Counted from the first letter of the stretch, positions 8,801-16,656 are shown. The stretch: DNA of 64,000 bases from Mucilaginibacter pankratovii (GCF_014773265.1 NZ_JACWMY010000012.1:62001-126000), one strand, 5' to 3'. Numbers and translations are program-made. Notes: generated from the letters alone by a model not told the origin.

Positions 8801-9108
8801 ATAGAACTGAAAAGGTACACATGCTCAAACCCGTTAGCACCAAGCAAAATGCCATTATTAATAACCAGGTAAGCTAATATGGTGGTATAAACCAGCCAAC
8901 GGAAAGCGGTTTTGTATGGGGTAAAGGACAATGCCAGCGCCGCTGCGCTCAACATTGAGCAAATGGCACGCAGCCAAACGGGATCGTAAGAATTGTAAAA
9001 GCACAGGTAATGCAGCGATGGACCGGCAATAAGCAACCCTAATAAAAGTAGCCTGTAGATGGTATTGTCATTTTCAATTAACTGCAGGATTCGCTCTCTA
9101 AATGACAT
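5842..9108 (-). CDS. Membrane-bound hybrid sensor histidine kinase with four PAS domains
   Basis: This is a 1088 aa sensor. The first ~190 residues hold about six hydrophobic helices without a known ligand-binding domain. A short coiled-coil linker leads to four PAS/PAC modules (about 195-320, 325-440, 450-575 and 580-705). The HisKA domain carries the phospho-accepting His721 in MSHEIRTPMN. The HATPase domain (about 830-945) has NAVKFT, DTGIGI and GGTGLGLAI boxes. A C-terminal receiver (about 965-1080) has phospho-acceptor Asp1012 in IIMDLQMPVMDG. No separate DNA-binding regulator or Hpt gene adjoins it, so its output partner is unknown. It is transcribed alone, opposite gltA. Confidence 0.93.
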   Translation of the reverse strand: MSFRERILQLIENDNTIYRLLLLGLLIAGPSLHYLCFYNSYDPVWLRAICSMLSAAALALSFTPYKTAFRWLVYTTILAYLVINNGILLGANGFEHVYLFSSITIFISLTFFCNRRWEFVTVSVLNFIAILGAYYYSPKLFISGGVLVVLLVVFTLIAYVSFFVMVSYQMQFKKALGEVLQLNESLVENDHKLRASQAQLHALISSVNDTIFELDENMVCLNVWFGPHSPSYLAEDHFLNKSLLEVVGPEQGVYFENVYHGVIKNKETATIEFPSLYGKPKWFMSKISAVFDVNGNYMRRISVAVTDITEQKRRADALKESEALLQQAQSIAKTGNWWFNAITREDYWSDNLFTVLEVDNIPGEFDKFRYYMSLVHPDDLERTSAYFTNITTITEASHEHKMITPKGNLKYIKILRGALQYNEDGKLQRIVGIIQDVTDARLAEKAVKISQTELLEAQKIAKIGNWKFDNTTKKLAWSDEVNAIYELDESEASISIAGRTLIKYIHPDDVYVIRNLFKAASDVAVEYRIITPKGNLKHVSVITGKLMLREDGTVRKIVGTLQDITQRKQAEIEHKSTENKFQQVLETIKLAALSLDANGNVIFCNKYLAHLVGYQQGEILGMNWMDNFVPEDLREMMTAWFEHNTVAPHFVNPIICRNGEQRIISWQNTISYDDDGKLKGTTSIGEDITLQQIARQELITAKEQAERSSHFKSEFLSIMSHEIRTPMNAVIGTTNLLLSEDPRPEQLEYLNTLKFSGENLLAIINDILDYNKIEAGKLVLNNSVFNIHHLAQNVRQSFYAKAIEKNLEIELIADSSIPEYLVGDQTRLGQILINLVNNAVKFTKKGKVTIALENQQLSDKEILIKFKVTDTGIGIAPGNLGVIFDPFIQEEQVINNDYGGTGLGLAITKRLVELYNSTIQVSSELGKGTQFSFPVLFDLAAQLTAQPETAPHTPLPPNLYGMNILVVDDNKMNIMIASKFLKKWQANVDEALNGQIAVNMATEKVYDLIIMDLQMPVMDGFEASAIIKESQPQLPIIAFTADAMPETHAKAFEHGMCDYLTKPFVPEDLFGKISKHCKPAVTAPNGLV

Positions 9109-9224
9109 CTATTAAGTAGTTTTTAATTTGCACGAAACAATATACGCTAAAAAGCTGCCAACTTACGTTAAGAATTTTACAAACGGTAAATTTATCTTGA
9201 AGCTGTTTAGTACGCATATTTATT

Positions 9225-9232
9225 TACATTTG
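9225..9232 (+). promoter_or_regulatory. Bacteroidota -7 element (TACATTTG) for gltA
   Basis: TACATTTG matches TAnnTTTG and lies 20 bases before the gltA ATG, giving a leader of roughly 15 nucleotides. Confidence 0.65.
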
Positions 9233-9252
9233 TTGCAAATACTAAATTTTCT

Positions 9253-10539
9253 ATGTCTGACACTGCACAACTAAAAATTGGTGATAAAACGTACGATCTG
9301 CCGGTGATTGAGGGTACTGAAGGCGAAAAAGCGATCGATATATCAAAGCTGCGCGACCTTACCGGTTATGTAACGCTTGATGTGGGTTACAAAAATACCG
9401 GGGCCACAAAAAGCGCTATCACATTTTTAGATGGCGAGGTGGGGATACTGAAGTACCGCGGCTACCCGATAGAGCAGCTTGCCGAAAACTCCACCTTTAC
9501 CGAAGTAGCCTACCTGCTGATATATGGTGACTTGCCTACTACAGAGCAATTAAAAAGCTTTGAACTGGAGATAAGCCGCCACACCCTGGTGCACGAGGAT
9601 ATGAAGAAGTTTTTTGATGGCTTCCCCTCGGGCTCGCACCCAATGGGGCAACTATCATCTTTAATTGGAGCGCTGGCCGCTTTTAACCCCGCATCGCTTA
9701 AGCAGGGGCAAAGTACCGAAGAGGTGAACCTGGAGATCATTAAGCTGATAGCGAAGATGAGCACCATCGTATCCTGGATCTACAAAAAATCGTTGGGGCA
9801 CCCGGTTATTTACCCGCAGAACAGGCTGGATTATGTAACCAACTTTCTGCATATGACCTTTGGGCAGCGTACCGAAGAGATTGAGATAGACCCGGTTGTG
9901 GTAAGCGCCATGAACAAGCTGCTGATACTGCATGCCGACCACGAACAAAACTGCTCGGCTTCAACCGTACGCATTGTAGGCTCGTCTGATGCTAATTTGT
10001 ACGCGTCCATTTCCGCAGGGATCTCTGCGCTTTGGGGCCCACTGCATGGTGGTGCCAACCAGGCCGTGATAGAAATGCTGCAAAAAATAAAGGAAGACGG
10101 CGGCGACACCGATAAATGGATCAAAAAAGCGAAAGATAAGAACGATCCGTTCCGTTTGATGGGCTTTGGCCACCGCGTGTACAAAAACTTCGACCCAAGG
10201 GCGAAGATCATCAAAAAAGCCTGCGACGATATTTTAGAGAAGCTGCACATACAGGACGAAACCCTGGAAATTGCCAAAAAACTGGAAGAGGTTGCCCTGA
10301 GCGACCCATACTTTGTAGAGCGCAAGCTTTACCCTAACGTAGATTTTTACTCGGGCATTATTTACACCGCTTTAGGTTTCCCTACCGATATGTTTACCGT
10401 GCTGTTTGCCCTGGGCCGCCTGCCGGGATGGATTGCCCAGTGGAAAGAAATGAAAGCCAACAAAGAGCCTATCGGCCGCCCGCGCCAGATTTATGTTGGT
10501 GCAACGGATAGGGAGTATACAGATATTAAGAGCAGATAA
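9253..10539 (+). CDS. gltA: Citrate synthase
   Basis: This enzyme condenses acetyl-CoA and oxaloacetate to citrate, the entry step of the TCA cycle. The 428 aa length fits the bacterial hexameric type. The catalytic elements are visible: LHADHEQNCSASTVRIVGSS, with its active-site His; GPLHGGANQAVIEML; the second His in GFGHRVYKNFDPRA; and the Asp in YPNVDFYSG. The N-terminal ~60 residues form a small beta domain typical of NADH-sensitive enzymes, although regulation cannot be shown from sequence. It has its own promoter and is followed by an inverted repeat element. Confidence 0.97.
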   Translation: MSDTAQLKIGDKTYDLPVIEGTEGEKAIDISKLRDLTGYVTLDVGYKNTGATKSAITFLDGEVGILKYRGYPIEQLAENSTFTEVAYLLIYGDLPTTEQLKSFELEISRHTLVHEDMKKFFDGFPSGSHPMGQLSSLIGALAAFNPASLKQGQSTEEVNLEIIKLIAKMSTIVSWIYKKSLGHPVIYPQNRLDYVTNFLHMTFGQRTEEIEIDPVVVSAMNKLLILHADHEQNCSASTVRIVGSSDANLYASISAGISALWGPLHGGANQAVIEMLQKIKEDGGDTDKWIKKAKDKNDPFRLMGFGHRVYKNFDPRAKIIKKACDDILEKLHIQDETLEIAKKLEEVALSDPYFVERKLYPNVDFYSGIIYTALGFPTDMFTVLFALGRLPGWIAQWKEMKANKEPIGRPRQIYVGATDREYTDIKSR

Positions 10540-10540
10540 A

Positions 10541-10634
10541 GCCTCACCGCAGCCCTCTCGAAAGGAGAGGGAGCAAGAAACTATAGCCACTATTGAGCTT
10601 AAGTCCTCTCCTTTGGAGAGGATTTAGGTGAGGC
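10541..10634. repeat. Palindromic intergenic repeat, GCCTCACC family, copy 1
   Basis: About 94 bases bounded by GCCTCACC (10541-10548) and its complement GGTGAGGC (10627-10634). Inside are two hairpins of the CCTCTCC-TTT-GGAGAGG type. Other copies are at 18161-18256 and 59952-60037. Confidence 0.85.
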
Positions 10635-10697
10635 TAATTAAGTCCGACGTTTGCCGGGCTTTTTTTATAAACGCCGACTAATTATAAATAGGGTTTC

Positions 10698-11378
10698 GTG
10701 AAAAACAAGCTTGGGATTTTATACCGGACTGTCATGATCTTAGTTGTTCTCGCCATAATATATTTTGGCATTCACCGGATCGTTTCTTATTTCTTCGATC
10801 CGTTTGGCGCGAATGATAAAACATATAGCCGACAGGAGTTGATAGAAAACTTTAATGCCAAACAAAAAGAGATTTACGCCGCGAAGCATTATTTCGAAAG
10901 TATTGTGCTTAAAGGTAAAAAAGTTGACATCGAGTTTGATGGTGACAGAATAACTCGATTGGAAGTTTACCCTACAATTGATAACGCTCATCAAGACAGA
11001 TATGCAATTGATGATTCCAGAAGAATCGACTCGATAATTACAGCTTTAGGTTGGACGAAGGCCTCAGTGAATAAGTTAAGGCAAAAGCTCGAAGAGGCTA
11101 ACTGTATATCGATATTTAATGATGAGCCAGCAACCATCGGCTTTAAAAGGAGCGGTATGGGCATTTACTCATTTCAGGTATTCGACAAACCTATGGCAGA
11201 TAGTACGAAAATAAAATATTCGCGGGATTCGTGCTTGTTTATCGTAGCAAACAACAGGCTTGTTTTAGAATACGGCGGTGGTGCAATAGGCCCCCAATGC
11301 TTCCCGCGGAAAGATTTACAGAACAATAACTCCCATGACCACACGCGAAATACTCAAACAATATTGGGGGCACGATAA
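10698..11378 (+). CDS. Membrane-anchored hypothetical protein
   Basis: A 226 aa ORF starts at GTG. The first ~30 residues form a hydrophobic anchor (LGILYRTVMILVVLAIIYFG) followed by a soluble domain. No family was recognised. The body has alternating charged and hydrophobic segments, for example KVDIEFDGDRITRLEVYPTI and SCLFIVANNRLVLEYGGG. The final ~15 codons overlap the start of recQ by 44 bases, which suggests either translational coupling or a slightly eroded C-terminus. It looks more A/T-rich than gltA and recQ. Confidence 0.6.
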   Translation: MKNKLGILYRTVMILVVLAIIYFGIHRIVSYFFDPFGANDKTYSRQELIENFNAKQKEIYAAKHYFESIVLKGKKVDIEFDGDRITRLEVYPTIDNAHQDRYAIDDSRRIDSIITALGWTKASVNKLRQKLEEANCISIFNDEPATIGFKRSGMGIYSFQVFDKPMADSTKIKYSRDSCLFIVANNRLVLEYGGGAIGPQCFPRKDLQNNNSHDHTRNTQTILGAR

Positions 11379-13230
11379 CTTCCGGCCGATGCAGGAGGAG
11401 ATCATCGCGTCGGTATTGCAGGGGCATGATACGCTGGCACTGCTGCCAACGGGTGGCGGTAAATCGGTGTGTTTCCAGGTGCCCGCGTTGGCTAAGGATG
11501 GCATCTGTATCGTGGTATCGCCGCTCATCGCGCTGATGAAAGACCAGGTGGAGAACCTGAAAGCAAAAGGCATCGACGCAGTTTCCATTGTATCGGGCAT
11601 GAGCCGCCGCGAGGTGGATATTGCGTTGGATAACTGCATTTACGGCTACACCAAGTTTTTGTATCTCTCGCCCGAAAGGTTACTGTCTGAACTGGTGCGC
11701 GAGCGCATCAAGTATATGAAGGTAAACCTGTTTGCGGTAGACGAGGCGCACTGTATCTCGCAATGGGGTTATGATTTCCGCCCGCCTTATCTGCACATTG
11801 CCGATCTGCGCGAATTACATCCCAATGTGCCGGTGCTCGCGCTTACTGCCACAGCTACTTCAGATGTACGGGCGGATATCCAGGAGAAACTACTTTTTAA
11901 GTCTGGCAGCGTTGTTTATCAGCAAAGTTTCGCGCGTAAAAATATCAGTTATGTGGTGCGCCATACCGAAAATAAAAGCCGCAACCTGCTGGATATTGCC
12001 AATAATATTAAAGGAAGCGGTATCGTATATGTGCGCACTCGCAAGGGTACAGCCGAGGTGGCCAAGTTTTTTACTGATAATGGCATTAAAGCCGATTTTT
12101 ACCATGCCGGCCTAAGCGCCGACGAACGCGCCGAAAAGCAGGAAGCCTGGAAAAACAATCGTAACCGCATTATTGTAGCCACCAACGCCTTCGGCATGGG
12201 GATAGATAAGGCGGACGTGCGTTTTGTGGTGCACCTGGAAATGCCCGATAGCCTGGAAGCTTATTACCAGGAAGCCGGCAGGGCGGGCCGCGACGAACAG
12301 AAAGCTTACGGGATATTATTATACAACCTTAGCGACAGGCTGCGGAAGGAACAAATGTTTTTGCAGAACTTCCCTTCGGTAGCAGAGATAAAGCAGATAT
12401 ATCATTACCTGGGTAGTTACTGCCAGGTAGCCTACGATACCGGCGAAGGAGCCAACTTTGACCTCGACCTGGGCGATTTTTGCAGCCGCTACAAACTGGA
12501 CAGCATTAAAACCATTAACGCCTTAAAATTTTTAGAGCAGAACGAGTACATCGCTTTCAGCGAGAGTGTGTTTTTACCCTCACGGTTCAGATTTGAGGTT
12601 TTGAACGAAGAACTGTACAACTTCCAGATCCAAAACCCAGGCTGGGATCCCTTCGTTAAAACCTTGCTGCGCTCCTACGGTGGCGCATTTGAAAATTATG
12701 TGCGTTTAAAGGAGTTCGACCTGGCGCGGCGTACCAACATGAGCGTGCAGCAGGTGGCAGAGGGTTTAACTAAATTAGAAAGCTTTGGAGTGCTGAGCTA
12801 CCTGCCGCAAACCGATAAGCCCCAGATAACCTGGATAAGGGCACGGCAGCAAGCCAACAACGTATTTATTAATAAGGCTGATATAGAAACCAGGAAAGCC
12901 ACCTACCGCCGAAAAATGGAGGCGGTTTTCGCCTATGCCGAGCACAAACGCTGCCGGAGCCAAATGCTGCTGGCGTACTTCGACGAACCCAACGCCGCCA
13001 AATGCGGCGTATGCGACGTTTGCCTTGCCGAAAAACGGGAGAAAAATGCAGCAGAGATTTTTGAGAACATCACCAACGAGATCGTGCAATTGCTGAGCGT
13101 TGACAATTATACTATCGGTGACTTGATAACTACCCTTAAGTTGGGCTCCGGAAAAGAAAAGATAGAAACCCTCCGGATGCTGCTGGATGCCGGCAAGATA
13201 AAAACGGATGGGGAGAAGTATTATTTGTAG
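11335..13230 (+). CDS. recQ: ATP-dependent DNA helicase RecQ, form without HRDC
   Basis: This 631 aa 3'-5' helicase unwinds recombination and stalled-fork intermediates. Visible elements are the RecQ motif 0 region (FRPMQEEII), Walker A (LPTGGGKS), the Walker B DEAH box (VDEAHCISQWGYDFRP), motif III LALTATAT, and motif VI with EAGRAGRD. A four-Cys zinc site follows in the C-terminal CRSQMLLAYF and CGVCDVC segments. The tail after the zinc site is only about 70 residues, enough for part of a winged helix but not an HRDC domain. Bacteroidota often carry both an HRDC-containing and a shorter RecQ; this is the short kind. Confidence 0.93.
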   Translation: MTTREILKQYWGHDNFRPMQEEIIASVLQGHDTLALLPTGGGKSVCFQVPALAKDGICIVVSPLIALMKDQVENLKAKGIDAVSIVSGMSRREVDIALDNCIYGYTKFLYLSPERLLSELVRERIKYMKVNLFAVDEAHCISQWGYDFRPPYLHIADLRELHPNVPVLALTATATSDVRADIQEKLLFKSGSVVYQQSFARKNISYVVRHTENKSRNLLDIANNIKGSGIVYVRTRKGTAEVAKFFTDNGIKADFYHAGLSADERAEKQEAWKNNRNRIIVATNAFGMGIDKADVRFVVHLEMPDSLEAYYQEAGRAGRDEQKAYGILLYNLSDRLRKEQMFLQNFPSVAEIKQIYHYLGSYCQVAYDTGEGANFDLDLGDFCSRYKLDSIKTINALKFLEQNEYIAFSESVFLPSRFRFEVLNEELYNFQIQNPGWDPFVKTLLRSYGGAFENYVRLKEFDLARRTNMSVQQVAEGLTKLESFGVLSYLPQTDKPQITWIRARQQANNVFINKADIETRKATYRRKMEAVFAYAEHKRCRSQMLLAYFDEPNAAKCGVCDVCLAEKREKNAAEIFENITNEIVQLLSVDNYTIGDLITTLKLGSGKEKIETLRMLLDAGKIKTDGEKYYL

Positions 13231-13393
13231 ATTAGGGATCCGCCTTCATTACTCTCCACAACCCATCTTGTCTTATTTCTTGATTCTTGCCTCTCGATTC
13301 TAACTTCTTTTTCCACGTTACATCTTTTTCGCCGAGCTATTTCGGGCGTTCACCGATGTAATACCGCCGTACGTCTATTTGGCCATAATTTGC

Positions 13394-13419
13394 TGTAACG
13401 TTTCCTCACGGGGGGCGTC
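13394..13419 (+). promoter_or_regulatory. ECF-type promoter TGTAAC-N16-CGTC for GIN gene 1
   Basis: TGTAAC at 13394-13399 and CGTC at 13416-13419, exactly 16 bases apart, as in extracytoplasmic-function sigma promoters. The ATG follows 64 bases after CGTC. The same elements and spacing precede GIN gene 2. Confidence 0.7.
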
Positions 13420-13482
13420 ATATGGGTGTATTTAATAAAACGAAAAAACACAAAAGCACTCACAGTCAAAATATTATAAATC

Positions 13483-14085
13483 ATGAAAACTACAATTTTA
13501 ACAATAGCAACCATCTTCACTTTAGCCATAGGTACTGTAACAACCAGCTTCGCGGCAGCAAATAACAACGAAGAAGTAGCCACCGTTTTAACAAACGTAA
13601 GCCAGATCAACAAAATAGAGATCCGTGGTAATGTGCAGCTCTTCGTATCAGACGGCAACGCCGATCAGGTAAAAGTTTACAACCGTTATTATGCCGAAAG
13701 CGCCTTGGTACAAAACGAGAACGGCGTACTGCGCATTGCATCGTACAACGCTAAAACCTTAGTGGTTTGGGTAACCGCTGCCGACCTGCGCAGCATCTCT
13801 GCTTACGATAACGCCGAAGTAAAATCTTTTGGTAACCTGTCTAAGATCGATCTGGATGTTAACCTGTACAACAACGCTTCTGCTAAATTGAACCTGGATG
13901 CCTACAAAGCAAACATTACGGTGAACGACCGCGCTAAAGCCGACGTTACCGGTAACGTTACCGAGTACAACCTGGTACGTGACCAATCTGCAACTGTTAA
14001 CAACAGCGATCTGGCTGCAACAAACAGATCAGAAAAAATAACCAACAAGTTTACCCCGGTTAAAGCTGACTTAGCCATTCTGTAA
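13483..14085 (+). CDS. Secreted GIN-domain (DUF2807-like) protein 1
   Basis: A 200 aa exported protein with a Sec signal (about residues 1-24, ending SFAAAN). The body is a run of short beta strands like the adhesin-head GIN domain: INKIEIRGNVQLFVSDG, then VWVTAADLRSISAYDNAEVKSFG and LDVNLYNNASAKLNLDAYKANITVNDRAK. GIN-domain proteins are usually single right-handed beta-helix-like envelope proteins of unknown function in Bacteroidota. It is a paralog of the gene at 14610, with about half the residues identical and homologous upstream DNA, so the unit was duplicated. The promoter suggests control by an ECF sigma factor, possibly in envelope stress. Confidence 0.85.
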   Translation: MKTTILTIATIFTLAIGTVTTSFAAANNNEEVATVLTNVSQINKIEIRGNVQLFVSDGNADQVKVYNRYYAESALVQNENGVLRIASYNAKTLVVWVTAADLRSISAYDNAEVKSFGNLSKIDLDVNLYNNASAKLNLDAYKANITVNDRAKADVTGNVTEYNLVRDQSATVNNSDLAATNRSEKITNKFTPVKADLAIL

Positions 14086-14121
14086 GCACTACTTTTGCAA
14101 AAGTTCAACATATATTCACAG

Positions 14122-14149
14122 AGCCATCGCGTAAGCGGTGGTTTTTTTT
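14122..14149 (+). terminator. Intrinsic terminator after GIN gene 1
   Basis: Stem CCATCGC/GCGGTGG (one G-U pair) with a GTAA loop, followed by eight T residues. Confidence 0.9.
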
Positions 14150-14524
14150 GTTGTCTGAACTCGAATTTTTCGTGCTTGCTTGATTTTTAACGGCACTCAG
14201 GAAGGCTGCGCCGTTTCGAACGAGCGGGGAGGGAATGCGGGCAGGCGTGGGGAGAGAACTTATATAGGTTCCATCAGCCCGTCATCCTGAACTTGTTTCA
14301 GGCCCCCACAGGACTGGTTGCCCACATGCTAAACCGTCTTGCACATCGCTACTTTGCCTGCTTGATGCCCGAAATTAATTCAGCATTACGTGCCCGTTTT
14401 ACCCACCTCCGGTCTTGTCTCCTGATTCTAATCTCTTGCCTCTCAAATTCTCTCCCACTTCGCCGACCCAATTCCGTCCTTCACCGATATAAACCCGCTG
14501 TGTGTCTATTTTACACTATTTGGC
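14150..14524. other. Long non-coding gap between the GIN paralogs
   Basis: No gene is supported here. The stretch contains a GTCATCCTGAACTTGTTTCAGG element at about 14280-14302, common in genomes of this group, and from about 14400 onward DNA homologous to 13250-13393, the leader of GIN gene 1. The homology shows that the duplication included the promoter region. Confidence 0.6.
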
Positions 14525-14550
14525 TGTAACGTTTCCGGCTTGGGGTCGTC
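14525..14550 (+). promoter_or_regulatory. ECF-type promoter TGTAAC-N16-CGTC for GIN gene 2
   Basis: TGTAAC at 14525-14530 and CGTC at 14547-14550 with a 16-base spacer. The bases around both elements (TGTAACGTTTCC, GTCGTCTTA) parallel those before GIN gene 1, while the spacer core has diverged. Confidence 0.7.
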
Positions 14551-14609
14551 TTATTTGTGTATTAAGTTACTAAACAACATAAAGTATTCAAAATCAAAAT
14601 ATTAATATC

Positions 14610-15209
14610 ATGAAAACATCAATATTCACCATCTTAGCTATCGTAGCATTAGCAGTTGGCAGCACAAATTCAAGCTTCGCTTCAGTAAAAAATGAAAACA
14701 AAGAAGTAAGCACCGTTTTAACAAATATCAGCCAGATCAGCAAAATAGAAGTACACGGCAACGTGGAGCTTTACATATCTGACGGTAACACCGACCAGGT
14801 GAAAGTTTACAACCAGTACTATGCCGAAAGCGCTTTGGTACAAAGCCAAAACGGTGTATTGCGCATCTCATCATACAAAACAGAAAAATTGGTGGTTTGG
14901 GTAACTGCAAACGATCTGCGCGCCATCTCTGCTTATGATAACGCATCTGTAAAATCATTCGGCAGCTTATCAAAGATCGACCTTGACGTTAACCTGTATG
15001 ATAATGCAACCGCACAATTAAACTTGGAAGCTTACCGCGCTACATTAACTGTAAACAACAACGCAAAAGCAACCTTAACCGGCAGCGTTACCGAATACAG
15101 CTTAACATATGCAGATTCTGCAAAAGTGATAAACGATAACTTTATCACCGTTAACGAAAGTAAAATTCAGGTGCCGGCAGCAGGCAGAAGAGAGATAGCA
15201 GGCTTATAA
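14610..15209 (+). CDS. Secreted GIN-domain (DUF2807-like) protein 2
   Basis: A 199 aa paralog of the preceding gene. It has a signal peptide (residues 1-25, ending SSFASV) and then the same strand pattern: ISKIEVHGNVELYISDGNTD, VKVYNQYYAESALVQ, VVWVTANDLRAISAYDNASV and LDVNLYDNATAQLNLEAY. The C-terminal ~25 residues differ from copy 1. It is exported and of unknown function. The preserved promoter and independent divergence suggest both copies are functional. Confidence 0.85.
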   Translation: MKTSIFTILAIVALAVGSTNSSFASVKNENKEVSTVLTNISQISKIEVHGNVELYISDGNTDQVKVYNQYYAESALVQSQNGVLRISSYKTEKLVVWVTANDLRAISAYDNASVKSFGSLSKIDLDVNLYDNATAQLNLEAYRATLTVNNNAKATLTGSVTEYSLTYADSAKVINDNFITVNESKIQVPAAGRREIAGL

Positions 15210-15241
15210 TATACACCTTACACAATTCAATATATATACCT

Positions 15242-15274
15242 TAAAAGCTGTTGCCGGGCAACGGCTTTTTTTAT
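15242..15274 (+). terminator. Intrinsic terminator after GIN gene 2
   Basis: Stem AAAAGCTGTTG/CAACGGCTTTT around CCGGG, followed by a T-rich tract. Confidence 0.85.
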
Positions 15275-15332
15275 TTTAACTTTTAGTGTAACTTCAGGGC
15301 AATAAACGGTGTCAAAAAACAAAAAACTTACC

Positions 15333-16061
15333 ATGAAAAAATCTTACTTACAAATATTCGTTTTGGTTGCACTGCTTTCAGTGAGCCTTTTTTCATCCTC
15401 GTGCCGCAGGTTCAGAAAAGTGCATGGCTCGGGCAAAGCGGCTACAGAGAAACGCACCGTTGTGGAATTTACGAAGGTCGACGTTTCGGGCGGCTTAAAA
15501 GTTACCCTTACGCAGGATAGCTCATCGGTAGTAACCGTTACCGCCGACGACAATTTGCTTAAATATATTAAAACAGAAGTGGAAGGCGACAGGCTGCGCA
15601 TATACACCACCCGTAACCTGGATAGCCGCACCGAACTAAGGATAGGCGTGGGGCTTCGCAAACTGGAAGACCTGGAAGTATCCGGCGCGGTAGAGGTAAG
15701 CTCCATTGGCCGTATCACCACCGGCAATCTCGATCTGAACCTTTCCGGCTCAACAAAACTGGATATGGACCTCAGCGCGGCAGATGTGCACACCGAAGGC
15801 AGCGGCAGTACCGAACTGAAGCTGAAGGGCCAGGCGGCATCGCATAACGTAAATTTGAGCGGCAGCGGCGACATTGACGCGCTTGACTTTGTGGTAGGTA
15901 AATACAATATCGAAACATCGGGCGCCAGCCATTGCAAAATTAACGTGTTAAAAGACCTGAGCGTACATACCAGCGGCGCATCAGAAATTGAATATCGCGG
16001 CAGTCCGTCAAACGTAAGCAGCGATAAATCTGGTGCTTCGTCTATTACCAAGATCGATTAA
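15333..16061 (+). CDS. GIN-domain (DUF2807) lipoprotein
   Basis: The ATG at 15333 gives 242 aa; the frame also opens at an upstream GTG (15309), but the signal sequence starts at MKKSYLQIFVLVALLS. A lipobox-like SLFSSSC places a lipidated Cys near residue 24. The mature part is a canonical DUF2807 head domain: VEFTKVDVSGGLKVTLTQDS, LEVSGAVEVSS, LDLNLSGSTKLDMDLSAADV and the repeated SGSGDID and SGASEIEYRG steps. It is probably anchored at the outer membrane. TGTAAC at 15287 with TGTC 17 bases later may be a weaker version of the promoters of the two preceding GIN genes. Confidence 0.88.
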   Translation: MKKSYLQIFVLVALLSVSLFSSSCRRFRKVHGSGKAATEKRTVVEFTKVDVSGGLKVTLTQDSSSVVTVTADDNLLKYIKTEVEGDRLRIYTTRNLDSRTELRIGVGLRKLEDLEVSGAVEVSSIGRITTGNLDLNLSGSTKLDMDLSAADVHTEGSGSTELKLKGQAASHNVNLSGSGDIDALDFVVGKYNIETSGASHCKINVLKDLSVHTSGASEIEYRGSPSNVSSDKSGASSITKID

Positions 16062-16095
16062 AATTAGTTGAAATATGCTTGTCGCGTGGCGATTG

Positions 16096-16231
16096 GACTC
16101 ACCCCCGGGTACGCTATCGCTGCCCGACCCTCTCTGCTCCGCAAAGAGGGTGAAAAAAAAATAAAAAAAACTCCCCTCTTTCCGAAGGAGAGAGGGGGCA
16201 GGGCCCGCCTGCCGGCAGGCAGGGGTGAGTC
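16096..16231. repeat. Palindromic repeat, GACTCACCCC family, copy 1
   Basis: Ten-base terminal inverted repeats GACTCACCCC (16096-16105) and GGGGTGAGTC (16222-16231) bound an interior with CCCTCTCTGC-TCCGCAAAGAGGG and a CCTGCCGGCAGG palindrome. A left-end fragment lies at about 16264-16310, and a second truncated copy at 39655-39729. The ORFs read through it are not real genes. Confidence 0.8.
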
Positions 16232-16393
16232 AACTCGCGGCGCGGACATAACCGCTCGCAAATCAACTCACCCTTAACGCTATCGCTGTTCAATCCTTAT
16301 CCGCAAAGAAGCTTAACTGCAAACACTTAAACAGGTAAGCAACACATTCGTAAAATTCTAAAACAAACAGTACACAGTTATCAAAATGTAAAA

Positions 16394-16544
16394 GGGGGCA
16401 CCTACGGAGCCAATGCGGGTTAATAGGCTTTTCCTATAAACAGGCGACTCCGCTGGAGTCAATAACAAGCCATTAAAGAGCTCCGTTAGGAGCTTCCTGT
16501 TTATAGAAATAAAAAACAGAGGCTTTGGCTCCGTAGGTGCCCCC
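16394..16544. repeat. 151-base cruciform-forming inverted repeat (MITE-like)
   Basis: The ends GGGGGCACCTACGGAGCCAA (16394-16413) and its complement (16525-16544) match over about 20 bases. A second nested pair TTCCTATAAACAGG (about 16431-16446) and CCTGTTTATAGAAA (about 16494-16508) lies inside. Two small hairpins, GACTCCGCTGGAGTC and GAGCTCCGTTAGGAGCT, occupy the middle. There is no coding capacity. Its structure resembles a small non-autonomous mobile element. Confidence 0.8.
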
Positions 16545-16648
16545 TTGTACAGTGGGCTTTTCGTTTGACGTTATACAATCAAAAGAATTTTAATGCGTTG
16601 CCCCGTGAAAACATACCTGCGGCCAAATAAATTCTCAAAATAAATTCA

Positions 16649-16656
16649 TACTTTTG
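16649..16656 (+). promoter_or_regulatory. Bacteroidota -7 element (TACTTTTG) for tig
   Basis: TACTTTTG matches TAnnTTTG, 79 bases before the tig ATG. Transcription would begin around 16662, just before a leader hairpin. Confidence 0.65.

Noticed and set aside
15344-16051. 235 aa ORF on the minus strand over the GIN lipoprotein
   Set aside because: It is an antisense shadow: the plus-strand frame has the lipobox and the DUF2807 strand repeats, while the minus-strand product is a Ser/Leu/Thr-rich sequence without family features.
16068-16277. Small ORFs on both strands after the GIN lipoprotein
   Set aside because: They lie fully within palindromic repeat DNA and have no start-site or family support.
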